A DNA stretch of 64,000 nt from NCBI GenBank assembly GCA_022448525.1, contig JAKVCX010000004.1, positions 372,001 through 436,000 on the forward strand, given 5' to 3'. The notes beneath the pieces were generated by a model, which did not search any database, was not told the DNA's origin, and saw only the letters and a list, made by a program, of their open reading frames with translations. Within the stretch, counting starts at the first letter, position 1; each line of letters begins with the position of its first letter. Position numbers and translations under genes: made by a program. This stretch comes from Tenacibaculum sp. GTDB lineage: Bacteria; Bacteroidota; Bacteroidia; Flavobacteriales; Flavobacteriaceae. Shown here in pieces: positions 40,224 through 49,862 of this stretch.

Positions 40224-41391
40224 AACTTTTTTAATAGTTATGACGTTGGTTGCCGTAGTTAGTGATTATCTATTGCATCCATTTTATCCGCAATTTTTTG
40301 AACTACGTTTTGGAATAACTAATCCTGAATTGGTAGGATATTATTTCGCAGCAATTTGTTTCATGGTGATGATTGCATTTCCATTCTGGGCATATGTTTC
40401 AAAAAAAGTATCAGAATTAAACATTTTAGTCTATACTCAGTTTGTAGCTGGAATCCTAGCTTTACTTTGTTTTTACACAGAATCATATATAGCTTTTTGG
40501 GTAATTTCTTTAACCATGGTTATTTTTAAAGGAAGTTATCTATTGGTTTATCCATACATTTTAAAAATTATAACCAAAGAGGAACATCCAAGTACAATTG
40601 GCCTTTTATCTGTAGTTGTACATCTTGGAGGAATTTTGGGTGCCGTGATAGGCGGTTTAACTGTTGATTTAATCGATCCTCGAAATATATTTTTAATAAT
40701 GGCTTTAGGAGATTTCGTTCAAATGGGAATGAGTGCCTATTTATTAAGAAGTAAAAAGTATGCAACAGGCTTAATAGTTTCTGAAGAATCAGGGTCAAAA
40801 GAAGAGCGTTTTTTACCTAAAGGATTTATTCTAAAATTAGGAATTATTACACTGATTTTATATTTCAGTGACTTTCTAATAAGACCATTTTTCTCAATTT
40901 ACTGGGAAAGTTTCTCAAGCTTTAAAACGAAACTCGTTTCAGGTACAATTTACGCAATCCCAGGTTTTGTCGCTTTAATTGCGCTTTGGATAAACAATAG
41001 AAGAAAAACAAACGATGGTTATAAAGGAATTATAAATGCCTTATGTATTGCTTTAATCGGACTGTTTTTACAAGGAATTCCTTTAGAGTTATTTGTAATT
41101 ACAGGACGAATCATTTATGGTTGGGCAATTTTTCAAGGTGTAGTAAAATTCGATGTGTTGTTGTTTGAATTAAGTTCCTCGGAATCTTATGCTGTTGACT
41201 ATAGTAAAATTCACTTTTTCCAAAACTTGGGTGTTTTATTAGCTTCTTTAAGTGTAGGGATTGTTGTGGAAGACTTCGGACTTCAAATTCCATTTTCAAT
41301 TGCGTTTATAGGATTCATAATAACACTACTATTATACTTCTTTGTTTTTAAATCTGTTAGAATTCATCATAAACAACTAGCTAAAACCTGA
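40207..41391 (+). CDS. MFS transporter, probable siderophore exporter
   Basis: About 12 TM helices; overlaps the monooxygenase gene. Confidence 0.85.
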   Translation: MNMKLKTFLIVMTLVAVVSDYLLHPFYPQFFELRFGITNPELVGYYFAAICFMVMIAFPFWAYVSKKVSELNILVYTQFVAGILALLCFYTESYIAFWVISLTMVIFKGSYLLVYPYILKIITKEEHPSTIGLLSVVVHLGGILGAVIGGLTVDLIDPRNIFLIMALGDFVQMGMSAYLLRSKKYATGLIVSEESGSKEERFLPKGFILKLGIITLILYFSDFLIRPFFSIYWESFSSFKTKLVSGTIYAIPGFVALIALWINNRRKTNDGYKGIINALCIALIGLFLQGIPLELFVITGRIIYGWAIFQGVVKFDVLLFELSSSESYAVDYSKIHFFQNLGVLLASLSVGIVVEDFGLQIPFSIAFIGFIITLLLYFFVFKSVRIHHKQLAKT

Positions 41392-41395
41392 GAAA

Positions 41396-43807
41396 ATGTC
41401 AGAGAATATAGTTTTCAGTAAAAAGTATAGAGGTTTTGGCACCATTGATATTCGTCATTTTCAAATTGAAAAAGATTCAGAATTCTTGCATTCTTGGGTC
41501 AATAAAGAATATGCTGTGTTTTGGGGAATGCAAAACTCAACGCTTGATGCTGTTAAAGACGAGTATAAGAAATTAACTAAACCAGATCATTACAATGCAT
41601 TTGTAGGTTATTATAACGATGAACCTGCTTTTGTTTTGGAACAATACGATCCCAGAAAAGATGAAATAGGTAAGTATTACGATTCTAAATATTCAGACAC
41701 AGGAATTCATATTATAGTTGCTCCTCCAAAAGAAAATAAAGTAGACAATTTTACTTGGTTCATGTTTAGAGCGATTATGGATTTTGTGTTCTGTGATTTG
41801 ATGGTCTATAGAATTTTAGTAGAGCCAGACATAAGAAATAAAAAGATGTTTGCCTTGTGCCAAAGAATAGGATTTCAATTAGATAAAATCGTTGAATTAC
41901 CACACAAAACAGCACAGCTCGCATTTTTAACTAAAGAAAATTACCAACAAAAAATTAAATCTCCTTTACCTTCAAAGAGAAGTACTATGAATACAATAGA
42001 TAATGTGGTTTCTCCACAACAATCAACTCAACATATACAGCCTGCTGTTTGGGAACAAGCTAATCGTTTATTAATCAAAAAAGCCTTGTGTGAATTTTCA
42101 CACGAGTTATTAATTGAGCCAGAGGTTCAAAATAATTTAGAAAATGGTTACAAAGAATACGTAGTAAAGGCTGACGATAGTAACATCATTTATTTTTTTA
42201 ATGCAAAACCTTTAGCATTAAACCATTATATGATCGATGAAAATTCGATTAGAAAAACTATTAATAATCAAGTTGCTGAATTAGATGCTATTTTATTTAT
42301 CAAAGAATTTAGAAAAGCATTGGGAATTGCACACGAAAAAATGCCTGTTTTTCTTGAAGAAATCATCAGTACTTTATATGGTAGTGCTTTCAAAATAACC
42401 AAAGGAAATCCAACTGCAAAAGAATTAGCTACTGCCGACTTTCAAACCATTGAACAATCAATGACTGAAGGTCACCCAGGTTTTGTAGCTAATAATGGAA
42501 GAATTGGATTTGATAGTACAGATTATTGTTCTTATGCTCCAGAGGCAGGAAACTCATTTTCATTACTATGGTTAGCTGGTCATAAAAGTAAAGCTGTTTA
42601 TGCTGCAATTGAAAGTTTACCATATGAAAAATTAATCCACCAGGAGTTAGCTACCGTAACAATTGAGAAATTCAATTCTACAATTAAAGAAAAAGGTTAT
42701 AATCCTGAAGATTATTTATTCTTGCCAATTCACCCATGGCAATGGTTTAATAAACTTGCGAACATATTTGCTCCAGAAGTGGCTAAAGGAGATTTAATCT
42801 GTTTAGGTTATGGCCCTGATCAATATTTAGCTCAACAATCAATTCGAACATTATTTAATACTAGTAATCCCCAAAAATTCTACACCAAATCTGCCTTATC
42901 AATCTTAAATATGGGCTTTATGAGAGGTTTACCGCTGTATTATCTCGGAACAGCTCCTAAGATGGCAGTTTGGTTGGAGAATTTGCTATATAACGATTCT
43001 TATATTCAAGAGAACGGGTTTAGAATGCTCAGTGAAATTGGATCAGTAAGTTATGTTAATCCATATTTTGAAGAATTTGGTCCACATAATGATTATAACA
43101 AAATGTTAGCTTCATTATGGAGAGAAAGCCCTTATTCAATTGTTAAGAATAGTCAAAAGCCAATTACCATGGCTGCTTTATTACATATTGATCAACATGG
43201 TAATGCTCTATTACCAGAAATGATAAAGGATTCAGGTTTATCAATAGATGATTGGATTCGTAAATACTTACGTGCATACCTAAGTCCAATGTTACATTGT
43301 TTCTATTATTATGACTTGGTATTTATGCCTCATGGAGAGAATATAATTCTTGTTTTAGAAGATAATATTCCAGTATATGCTTTACTAAAAGATATCACTG
43401 AAGAAGCTTGTATTTTAAGTCCAGATGTAGAATTACCAGATCATTTAAAACGAATGTATGCGCCTGTTCCGGAAGATGTAAAGTTACTATCAATTTTTAC
43501 AGACATGTTCGATGGTTTCTTCCGCTTCCTAGCACCAATTTTAGAAGAACATGCAAACTATAGTGAAAATAGATTCTGGGAATTAGTAGCTGAAAATATT
43601 TCTGAATATCAAGCTAAATTTCCTCAATTAGAGCAAAAATTTAAACAGTATGACTTGTTTGCTGATGATTTCAAATTATCATGTTTAAACAGATTACAAC
43701 TAAACAATCATAAACAAATGATTGACTTAGATGATCCAGTAGCATTGTTACAATTTGCAGGAAAACTTACAAATCCGATAGCTCAATTTAAAACTCAAGA
43801 AGTATAA
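41396..43807 (+). CDS. GNAT acyltransferase - IucA/IucC (NIS synthetase) fusion
   Basis: N-terminal GNAT domain (HSWVNKEYAVFWGMQ...) then NIS synthetase motifs MTEGHPGFVANNGRIGF, LPIHPWQW, SIRTLFNTSNPQKFYTKSALSILNMGFMRGL. Confidence 0.95.
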   Translation: MSENIVFSKKYRGFGTIDIRHFQIEKDSEFLHSWVNKEYAVFWGMQNSTLDAVKDEYKKLTKPDHYNAFVGYYNDEPAFVLEQYDPRKDEIGKYYDSKYSDTGIHIIVAPPKENKVDNFTWFMFRAIMDFVFCDLMVYRILVEPDIRNKKMFALCQRIGFQLDKIVELPHKTAQLAFLTKENYQQKIKSPLPSKRSTMNTIDNVVSPQQSTQHIQPAVWEQANRLLIKKALCEFSHELLIEPEVQNNLENGYKEYVVKADDSNIIYFFNAKPLALNHYMIDENSIRKTINNQVAELDAILFIKEFRKALGIAHEKMPVFLEEIISTLYGSAFKITKGNPTAKELATADFQTIEQSMTEGHPGFVANNGRIGFDSTDYCSYAPEAGNSFSLLWLAGHKSKAVYAAIESLPYEKLIHQELATVTIEKFNSTIKEKGYNPEDYLFLPIHPWQWFNKLANIFAPEVAKGDLICLGYGPDQYLAQQSIRTLFNTSNPQKFYTKSALSILNMGFMRGLPLYYLGTAPKMAVWLENLLYNDSYIQENGFRMLSEIGSVSYVNPYFEEFGPHNDYNKMLASLWRESPYSIVKNSQKPITMAALLHIDQHGNALLPEMIKDSGLSIDDWIRKYLRAYLSPMLHCFYYYDLVFMPHGENIILVLEDNIPVYALLKDITEEACILSPDVELPDHLKRMYAPVPEDVKLLSIFTDMFDGFFRFLAPILEEHANYSENRFWELVAENISEYQAKFPQLEQKFKQYDLFADDFKLSCLNRLQLNNHKQMIDLDDPVALLQFAGKLTNPIAQFKTQEV

Positions 43808-43808
43808 T

Positions 43809-44384
43809 ATGATTTCAACGAATCAAATAGTTTTTAGTAGGGAAATTGAGGGAATAGGTACAATGAGCATAAGACCTATTCAATTAGATTCTGATATAGA
43901 TACACTTTTTAGTTGGGTAACAAAACCTTATGCAAAATATTGGGGAATGTTAGGGCAAACTAGAGATGAAGTAAAACAATCATATCAAGAAATTGAGGAT
44001 AACAATCATCATCATACCTACATCGGATTGTTAAACGATACACCTATTTTTCTAATGGAGAGATATAAAGCTTCAGAAGACATCATTGCTTCTCATTATG
44101 AAGCTTTAAATAACGATTATGGAATGCATATTCTAGTAGCTCCTGTTGAAAAAAGAATACCAAAATTTACTTGGGAAGTATTCAGAACTGTAATGGAATA
44201 CTTTTTCAGTTTATCCTTTGTAAATAGAGTAGTGGTGGAACCTGATAAAAACAATGATAAAATTCATTTGTTAAACAAGAAGGCAGGTTTTGTATACCAG
44301 AAAGAAATAGAATTGCCACATAAAGTAGCATCATTAGCTTTTTGTACTAAGAAATTATACCAAGAAGCAATTAAGAAAATTTAA
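43809..44384 (+). CDS. Stand-alone GNAT acyltransferase (IucB/siderophore type)
   Basis: Clear paralogue of the N-terminal domain of the preceding protein (FSWVTKPYAKYWGM ... GMHILVAP ... NRVVVEPDKNNDKIHLLNKKAGFVYQKEIELPHK). Confidence 0.93.
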   Translation: MISTNQIVFSREIEGIGTMSIRPIQLDSDIDTLFSWVTKPYAKYWGMLGQTRDEVKQSYQEIEDNNHHHTYIGLLNDTPIFLMERYKASEDIIASHYEALNNDYGMHILVAPVEKRIPKFTWEVFRTVMEYFFSLSFVNRVVVEPDKNNDKIHLLNKKAGFVYQKEIELPHKVASLAFCTKKLYQEAIKKI

Positions 44385-44385
44385 A

Positions 44386-46209
44386 ATGTTTGATAGGAAT
44401 ATATCACATTTACAACCTCATATTTGGGAGATTGTAAATCGTAATTTAATAAAGAAAGCGCTTAGCGAGTTTTCTCATGAACTGATACTTACACCAGAAT
44501 TTTTAAAATCTGAGAATGGTTGGAATCATTACCGAATTACTTCTGATTGTAAGCAATTTACTTATGAATTTAACGCTAAAAAATATCTGTTAGATCATTG
44601 GTACATCGATACTAAAAGTATTACTAAACGTGACGGAAATACATATAACGGATCTTTAGATGCTTTATCTTTTATAACAGAATTCAGAAAAACACTTGGT
44701 ATTCCAGATCAGTTTTTAGGAACGTATTTAGAAGAAATAACAAGTACATTATTTGGAGCAGCTTATAAATTGGCTAATGAGAAATTTTTAGCCAATGAAC
44801 TTTACAATAAAAGTTTCCAAGATATTGAACATGCCATGACTGAAGGTCATCCTTGTTTTGTTGCCAATAATGGAAGAATAGGATTTAACACCAATGATTA
44901 TCAATTATACGCACCTGAAACAAATAAACCTTTTCATATAGTTTGGATTGGAGTCCATAAAAATTATGCTTCTTTCACAGGCATCAAAGATTATGATTAC
45001 GATAGTTTATTGCGCAGTGAATTGGGAGAGGAAAAAGTTTATGAATTTTCTCAAATAATTAAAGACATGGATTTAGATATAAATAATTATCTATTCATGC
45101 CTATTCATCCTTGGCAATGGACAAATAAAATTACTCATGTATTTGCCGCAGACATTGCACAAAAGAATATAGTTTTTGTTGGAGAAAGTGAAGATAAATA
45201 TTCGGCACAACAATCTATAAGAACACTTTTTAATGTCACAAATCCAGAAAAATTATATACAAAAGGAGCTTTATCCATTCTAAATATGGGATTCATGCGA
45301 GGATTGTCTCCTTACTATATGAAAAGTACTCCACCAATCACCACTTGGATTACTGATCTTCTATCGGAAGATACATATTTGTTGAACAATGGATTTACAA
45401 TGCTTGGTGAGGTGGCAACGATAGGATATCAAAATCATTATTATGAAGTATTAGGTAAAACAAATCCACATAATAAGATGCTTTCGGCATTATGGAGAGA
45501 AAGTCCATTTACCAAAATATCTTCGAATCAAAGAGTATTAACAATGGCAGCATTATTACATCTTGATTCTGAAGACAATTCACTATTAGCATCTTTAATT
45601 GAAAATTCTCCTTATGGTGCTACAACTTGGATTAAACATTATTTAAGGGCGTATTTATCAACATTGTTACACTGCTTTTATCAATATGAATTTGTCTTTA
45701 TGCCGCATGGTGAAAATTTAATTATGGTTCTTGAAGAACATACTCCTGTCTATGTATTGATGAAAGATATTACAGAAGAAATAATTGTGTTTAATACCAA
45801 AATGGAATTACCTGAACATGTTGATCGCTTATTTACAGAGACTACAGATACAATGAAGGTATTATCAATTTTTACTGATGTTTTTGATTGTTTCTTCCGA
45901 TTTATGGCAGCACAACTCGATACTCAAATCGGATTCTCTGAACATAATTTCTGGCAGTTGGTAGCAGAATGTATTTATGAATATCAAGACGAATTCCCTC
46001 AATTCAAAGAAAAATATGAGCGTTATGATTTATTTGTTGATGAGTTTGATCGTTGTTGTTTGAATAGATTACAATTAGGTAACACCAAGCAAATGTTAGA
46101 TTTAGCCGATCCTATTGAAAGTTTAAAATTAGTTGGAACACTTGAAAATCCCTTAGCTAAATTCAGAAAAGAAAGAATAATTACTAACACTATTTCAGTA
46201 TCTGTATAA
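44386..46209 (+). CDS. IucA/IucC family NIS siderophore synthetase
   Basis: MTEGHPCFVANNGRIGF, MPIHPWQW, SIRTLFNVTNPEKLYTKGALSILNMGFMRGL, FMPHGENL. Confidence 0.95.
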   Translation: MFDRNISHLQPHIWEIVNRNLIKKALSEFSHELILTPEFLKSENGWNHYRITSDCKQFTYEFNAKKYLLDHWYIDTKSITKRDGNTYNGSLDALSFITEFRKTLGIPDQFLGTYLEEITSTLFGAAYKLANEKFLANELYNKSFQDIEHAMTEGHPCFVANNGRIGFNTNDYQLYAPETNKPFHIVWIGVHKNYASFTGIKDYDYDSLLRSELGEEKVYEFSQIIKDMDLDINNYLFMPIHPWQWTNKITHVFAADIAQKNIVFVGESEDKYSAQQSIRTLFNVTNPEKLYTKGALSILNMGFMRGLSPYYMKSTPPITTWITDLLSEDTYLLNNGFTMLGEVATIGYQNHYYEVLGKTNPHNKMLSALWRESPFTKISSNQRVLTMAALLHLDSEDNSLLASLIENSPYGATTWIKHYLRAYLSTLLHCFYQYEFVFMPHGENLIMVLEEHTPVYVLMKDITEEIIVFNTKMELPEHVDRLFTETTDTMKVLSIFTDVFDCFFRFMAAQLDTQIGFSEHNFWQLVAECIYEYQDEFPQFKEKYERYDLFVDEFDRCCLNRLQLGNTKQMLDLADPIESLKLVGTLENPLAKFRKERIITNTISVSV

Positions 46210-46210
46210 T

Positions 46211-46789
46211 ATGAATTTTGAGGAATTAACACAATTGATTAAAGAGAGAAGAACGACTTACGCCTATGATTTTTCTGAGCAAAAAGTTAGTAAAGAAACC
46301 ATAGAAGCTGTTGTAACTAATGGTCTGTGGGCTCCAACACACAAACTCACACAACCTTGGAGGTTTGTTGTTCTGGAAGGCCAACATCAACGAGATTTAG
46401 GCCAATATATGGCGGACTATTATAGAAAGTTATATACGGAGGAAGAATTTTCTAACGAGCGTTATGAAACTACAAAATCATATGCTGAAAATGCCACGCT
46501 ATTAGCCTTAGTATTTCAGCCTAGTAAAAGAGCGCAGCTTCCTGAATGGGAAGAAATTGCGGCCATATCATGTGCTATTCAAAATATGTGGTTGAGTTGC
46601 ACTGCTATGAATTTAGGTTGCTATTGGGATACCGCAGAAGCAACAATGGAATATGGTAAACGTATAAAACTAGAAGAAGGTGAAAGATTTCTTGGAATTT
46701 TCTTTATGGGAAATCTTAAAGAAGATATTGAATTAGGAAACCGCAAAAGAAAACCATTATCTAAAAAACTAAGTTGGCAATACTTATAA
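46211..46789 (+). CDS. Nitroreductase-family flavoprotein
   Basis: IKERRTTYAYDF, NGLWAPTHKLTQPWRFVVLEG, AISCAIQNMWLSCTAMNLGCYWDT. Confidence 0.9.
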   Translation: MNFEELTQLIKERRTTYAYDFSEQKVSKETIEAVVTNGLWAPTHKLTQPWRFVVLEGQHQRDLGQYMADYYRKLYTEEEFSNERYETTKSYAENATLLALVFQPSKRAQLPEWEEIAAISCAIQNMWLSCTAMNLGCYWDTAEATMEYGKRIKLEEGERFLGIFFMGNLKEDIELGNRKRKPLSKKLSWQYL

Positions 46790-46813
46790 ACCTTCTGAAC
46801 AATTACAAATAAA

Positions 46814-47914
46814 ATGAAAAAACAAAATAGAGTGCGAGCAGTTGATTTTGTTCGTGGATTTAGCGTATTAATGATGATACCGGTTCATGTATTAATGCTT
46901 TTCGCAACTATGGATACTTGGGAAAATAGCAATACAGGTAATTTTGTACAATTATTAGAAAGAGGTTCTCCTATATTTTTAATTGTAATGGGAATTTCTT
47001 TCGCTTTCTCAAGAAATGCAAATAAAAACGGAATTTTAAAAAAGGCTCTTTTAATAATCGGTTTAGGTTATGTTCTAAATTTTCTGCGCTTTATAGTTCC
47101 GCTTTTACTCTTTGGAGGCTTCCCTGAAGCTTTCGTACAAGCGAGTGAACTTACGATTAATAATCCTGCAAGAATGTTAAATTACTTCTTGAAAGGAGAT
47201 ATGTTTCAATTAGTTGGTATTTCTCTTTTTATTATTGGATTAGCATTCAGATTTTTAGTAAAAAACAAACACATAACATTAGGAGCTGCTTTGGTTATTA
47301 TGTGGCTATCAAAAGTAGTAAGCGGTTTCCAATTGGGAATTCCTGGAGTTGATTACGTTTTAAATCTGTTATGGGGAAATAACTTTGATGTATACTTTCC
47401 ATTATTCCCTTGGTTATCTTTTATTTTAATAGGATTGTATTTAGGCCTTAGTTATCTTGAAAATCAAGATAATCCAGAAAAATCATTATTCCGACCTATG
47501 TTGATTCTTGGAATTGTGTTTCTAATTTCAGGAAAGCTACTTTGTGATTATGATTATCAATATCACTTTGGAGATTATTATCATTTAGGTCCTGGAGGAA
47601 CCATGGGGTTAATGGGAATATTGTTAGTACTTTTCTGGGTTTACTATCACATCGAACGCGCATTACCAAAAGATAACTACATATCTAAGTTATTTTTTTA
47701 TTGTAGTAAAAACGTAACTCCGTTCTATTTAATTCAATGGGTATTAATTTACTGGACATTAGCTTTTACAAACTTTTCAGCATACAACGAGATAACGGTT
47801 TTAATCATCATTTTAGGAATTAATGTGGGAACTTTTACAGTGCTACATTTCGTAAATAAAATGCTTACTAGTCATAAAAACCGAGAATTAAAAACCGTAC
47901 AACCTGGTATTTAA
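46814..47914 (+). CDS. Polytopic membrane protein of the DUF1624/HGSNAT-like acyltransferase type
   Basis: RVRAVDFVRGFSVLMMIPVHVLMLF N-terminus and multiple TM helices. Confidence 0.75.
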   Translation: MKKQNRVRAVDFVRGFSVLMMIPVHVLMLFATMDTWENSNTGNFVQLLERGSPIFLIVMGISFAFSRNANKNGILKKALLIIGLGYVLNFLRFIVPLLLFGGFPEAFVQASELTINNPARMLNYFLKGDMFQLVGISLFIIGLAFRFLVKNKHITLGAALVIMWLSKVVSGFQLGIPGVDYVLNLLWGNNFDVYFPLFPWLSFILIGLYLGLSYLENQDNPEKSLFRPMLILGIVFLISGKLLCDYDYQYHFGDYYHLGPGGTMGLMGILLVLFWVYYHIERALPKDNYISKLFFYCSKNVTPFYLIQWVLIYWTLAFTNFSAYNEITVLIIILGINVGTFTVLHFVNKMLTSHKNRELKTVQPGI

Positions 47915-47917
47915 TAA

Positions 47918-48937
47918 ATGAGAAAACTAATTATACTCTTAGCAATTATCTTTCATTTAAAAGGAATTGCACAAACCAATTTGGCTGGAAGCTATGGATT
48001 AGATCCTGATGTTCAAGAATTTTTGAATGCTATTCATTCTTATGATGGACCACCTTTGCAAGATTTAGAATTAGAAATTGGAAGAAATGCAATCGTAGGA
48101 ATGCAACAAGATTCTACATTAAATTTTGATAAAGTTGTTTTTCACAAACAAACGATTACTATCAATCAGAAATCTATTAAAACTGTCTTTATAAAACCAA
48201 AAAAATCTCAAAAGGAATTATTACCTGCATTCATCTATTTTCATGGAGGTGGTTGGGTGTATAACAGCTTTGAAACTCATAAACGATTAATGCGTGACAT
48301 TGCTCTTAAAGCAAATATTGGAATTGTATTTGTTGAGTATTCAAGAGCACCTGAAGCCAAATTTCCAATTGCAAATGAAGAGGGCTATTTAACCGCTTTA
48401 TATCTCTCTAAACATGGAAAAAAACATGGTTTGGATCCAACTAAAATAAGTATCGGAGGAGATAGTGCAGGAGGGAACATGGCAGCAGTAATAGCCTTAA
48501 TGTCCAAAGAAAGACAAGAATTTGAATTAGTATCTCAAGTTTTAATCAACCCAGTTATGGATACGAATACGAATACAAAATCATACGAACAATTCTCGAA
48601 AGGACATTATCTCTCTAGAGATATTATGATCTGGTTTTGGAATATATATGCTCCAGATAAAAATAAGCATTATTCGAGTAAAATTGCTCCTTTGAAAGCT
48701 ACTAAAGAAGAGCTAACAAATTTACCTCAAACATTATTGATTACTGCCGAATATGATGTGTTAAGAGATGAAGGTGAAGCATATGCAAAAAAATTAAGAA
48801 TGGCTAAAGTTCCAGTTATCTCTACAAGATATGGAGGTACAATTCATGATTTTGTGGTGTTAAATGCTTTGAAAGATACCTATCCTTCTAAGGCTGCACT
48901 AAATCAAATATGTGATTTTTTAAAAACAACTTTTTAA
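47918..48937 (+). CDS. Exported alpha/beta hydrolase, HSL/acetyl-esterase-like
   Basis: Signal peptide; YFHGGGWVYNSFETHKR oxyanion motif and SIGGDSAGGNMAA nucleophile elbow; C-terminal GTIHDFV. Confidence 0.9.
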   Translation: MRKLIILLAIIFHLKGIAQTNLAGSYGLDPDVQEFLNAIHSYDGPPLQDLELEIGRNAIVGMQQDSTLNFDKVVFHKQTITINQKSIKTVFIKPKKSQKELLPAFIYFHGGGWVYNSFETHKRLMRDIALKANIGIVFVEYSRAPEAKFPIANEEGYLTALYLSKHGKKHGLDPTKISIGGDSAGGNMAAVIALMSKERQEFELVSQVLINPVMDTNTNTKSYEQFSKGHYLSRDIMIWFWNIYAPDKNKHYSSKIAPLKATKEELTNLPQTLLITAEYDVLRDEGEAYAKKLRMAKVPVISTRYGGTIHDFVVLNALKDTYPSKAALNQICDFLKTTF

Positions 48938-48947
48938 GTTAATTAAA

Positions 48948-49862
48948 ATGGATTTACAAACAATAGAAAACCTTTCGGGATCATTAACTCATATGAGTTT
49001 AATTGTATTAATTCTAATGTTAATAGAGTGGGGGATACTTATCTTCTCCAATCATATTGAAAGTAAAAAAGAAGGAGTCGTGAGTATTGTATCTTATCTA
49101 GTACAAAGCATTCCTTACTTTTTACTGTCTAAAGTACTAATCGTTGGTGTTATGTTCGGATTATATCATTTCCGACTCTTTGAACTCGGATTTGAATGGT
49201 ATTACTGGATTATAGCCTACTTATTATACGACTTTACTGTGTTTTTTATTCATTTTCTTGGACATAAAGTAAGATTCCTTTGGTGCATTCATGGAGTTCA
49301 TCATACAGCAGAAGAAATGAATTTAACTGTTGTTGCAAGAGGATCTATTTTTGATGTGTTTTTCACTCCATTTAATTTCATTTGGTTACCGATTTTAGGT
49401 TTTCATCCATATATGATATTTGTAATTGAACCAATTGCGAGATTATATGCTACATTAACTCATATCAGCGAAAAATATGTAGGCAAACATAAGTGGTTAG
49501 AATACATTTTTATTACACCATCTGTTCATCGTGTTCATCATGCGAAAAATCATATCTACTTAGATAGAAACTACGGTGAAACCTTTAGTATCTGGGATCG
49601 AATATTTAAAACATTTCAGAAAGAAGTCGACAATGAAAAGATTGAATATGGAGTAATGCATGACGAATTAAATAGTGAGAGCTTTTGGCACGTTCAATTT
49701 TTAATGTGGAAAGAGCTGTGGTTAGATGTTAAAAATGCTCCAACCATTATCGATAAAATTAAATACATACTAATGCCACCAGGATGGAATCACATTGATG
49801 GCGGAAAAAAAGCTGAACGATATAGAGAAGAAGCTTGGCAAAGTAGAGGAGTTAAGAACTAA
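48948..49862 (+). CDS. Sterol desaturase / fatty-acid hydroxylase family membrane di-iron protein
   Basis: His-cluster motifs HFLGHKVRFLWCIHGVHHTAEEMN and SVHRVHHAKNHIYLDRNYGE. Confidence 0.92.
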   Translation: MDLQTIENLSGSLTHMSLIVLILMLIEWGILIFSNHIESKKEGVVSIVSYLVQSIPYFLLSKVLIVGVMFGLYHFRLFELGFEWYYWIIAYLLYDFTVFFIHFLGHKVRFLWCIHGVHHTAEEMNLTVVARGSIFDVFFTPFNFIWLPILGFHPYMIFVIEPIARLYATLTHISEKYVGKHKWLEYIFITPSVHRVHHAKNHIYLDRNYGETFSIWDRIFKTFQKEVDNEKIEYGVMHDELNSESFWHVQFLMWKELWLDVKNAPTIIDKIKYILMPPGWNHIDGGKKAERYREEAWQSRGVKN

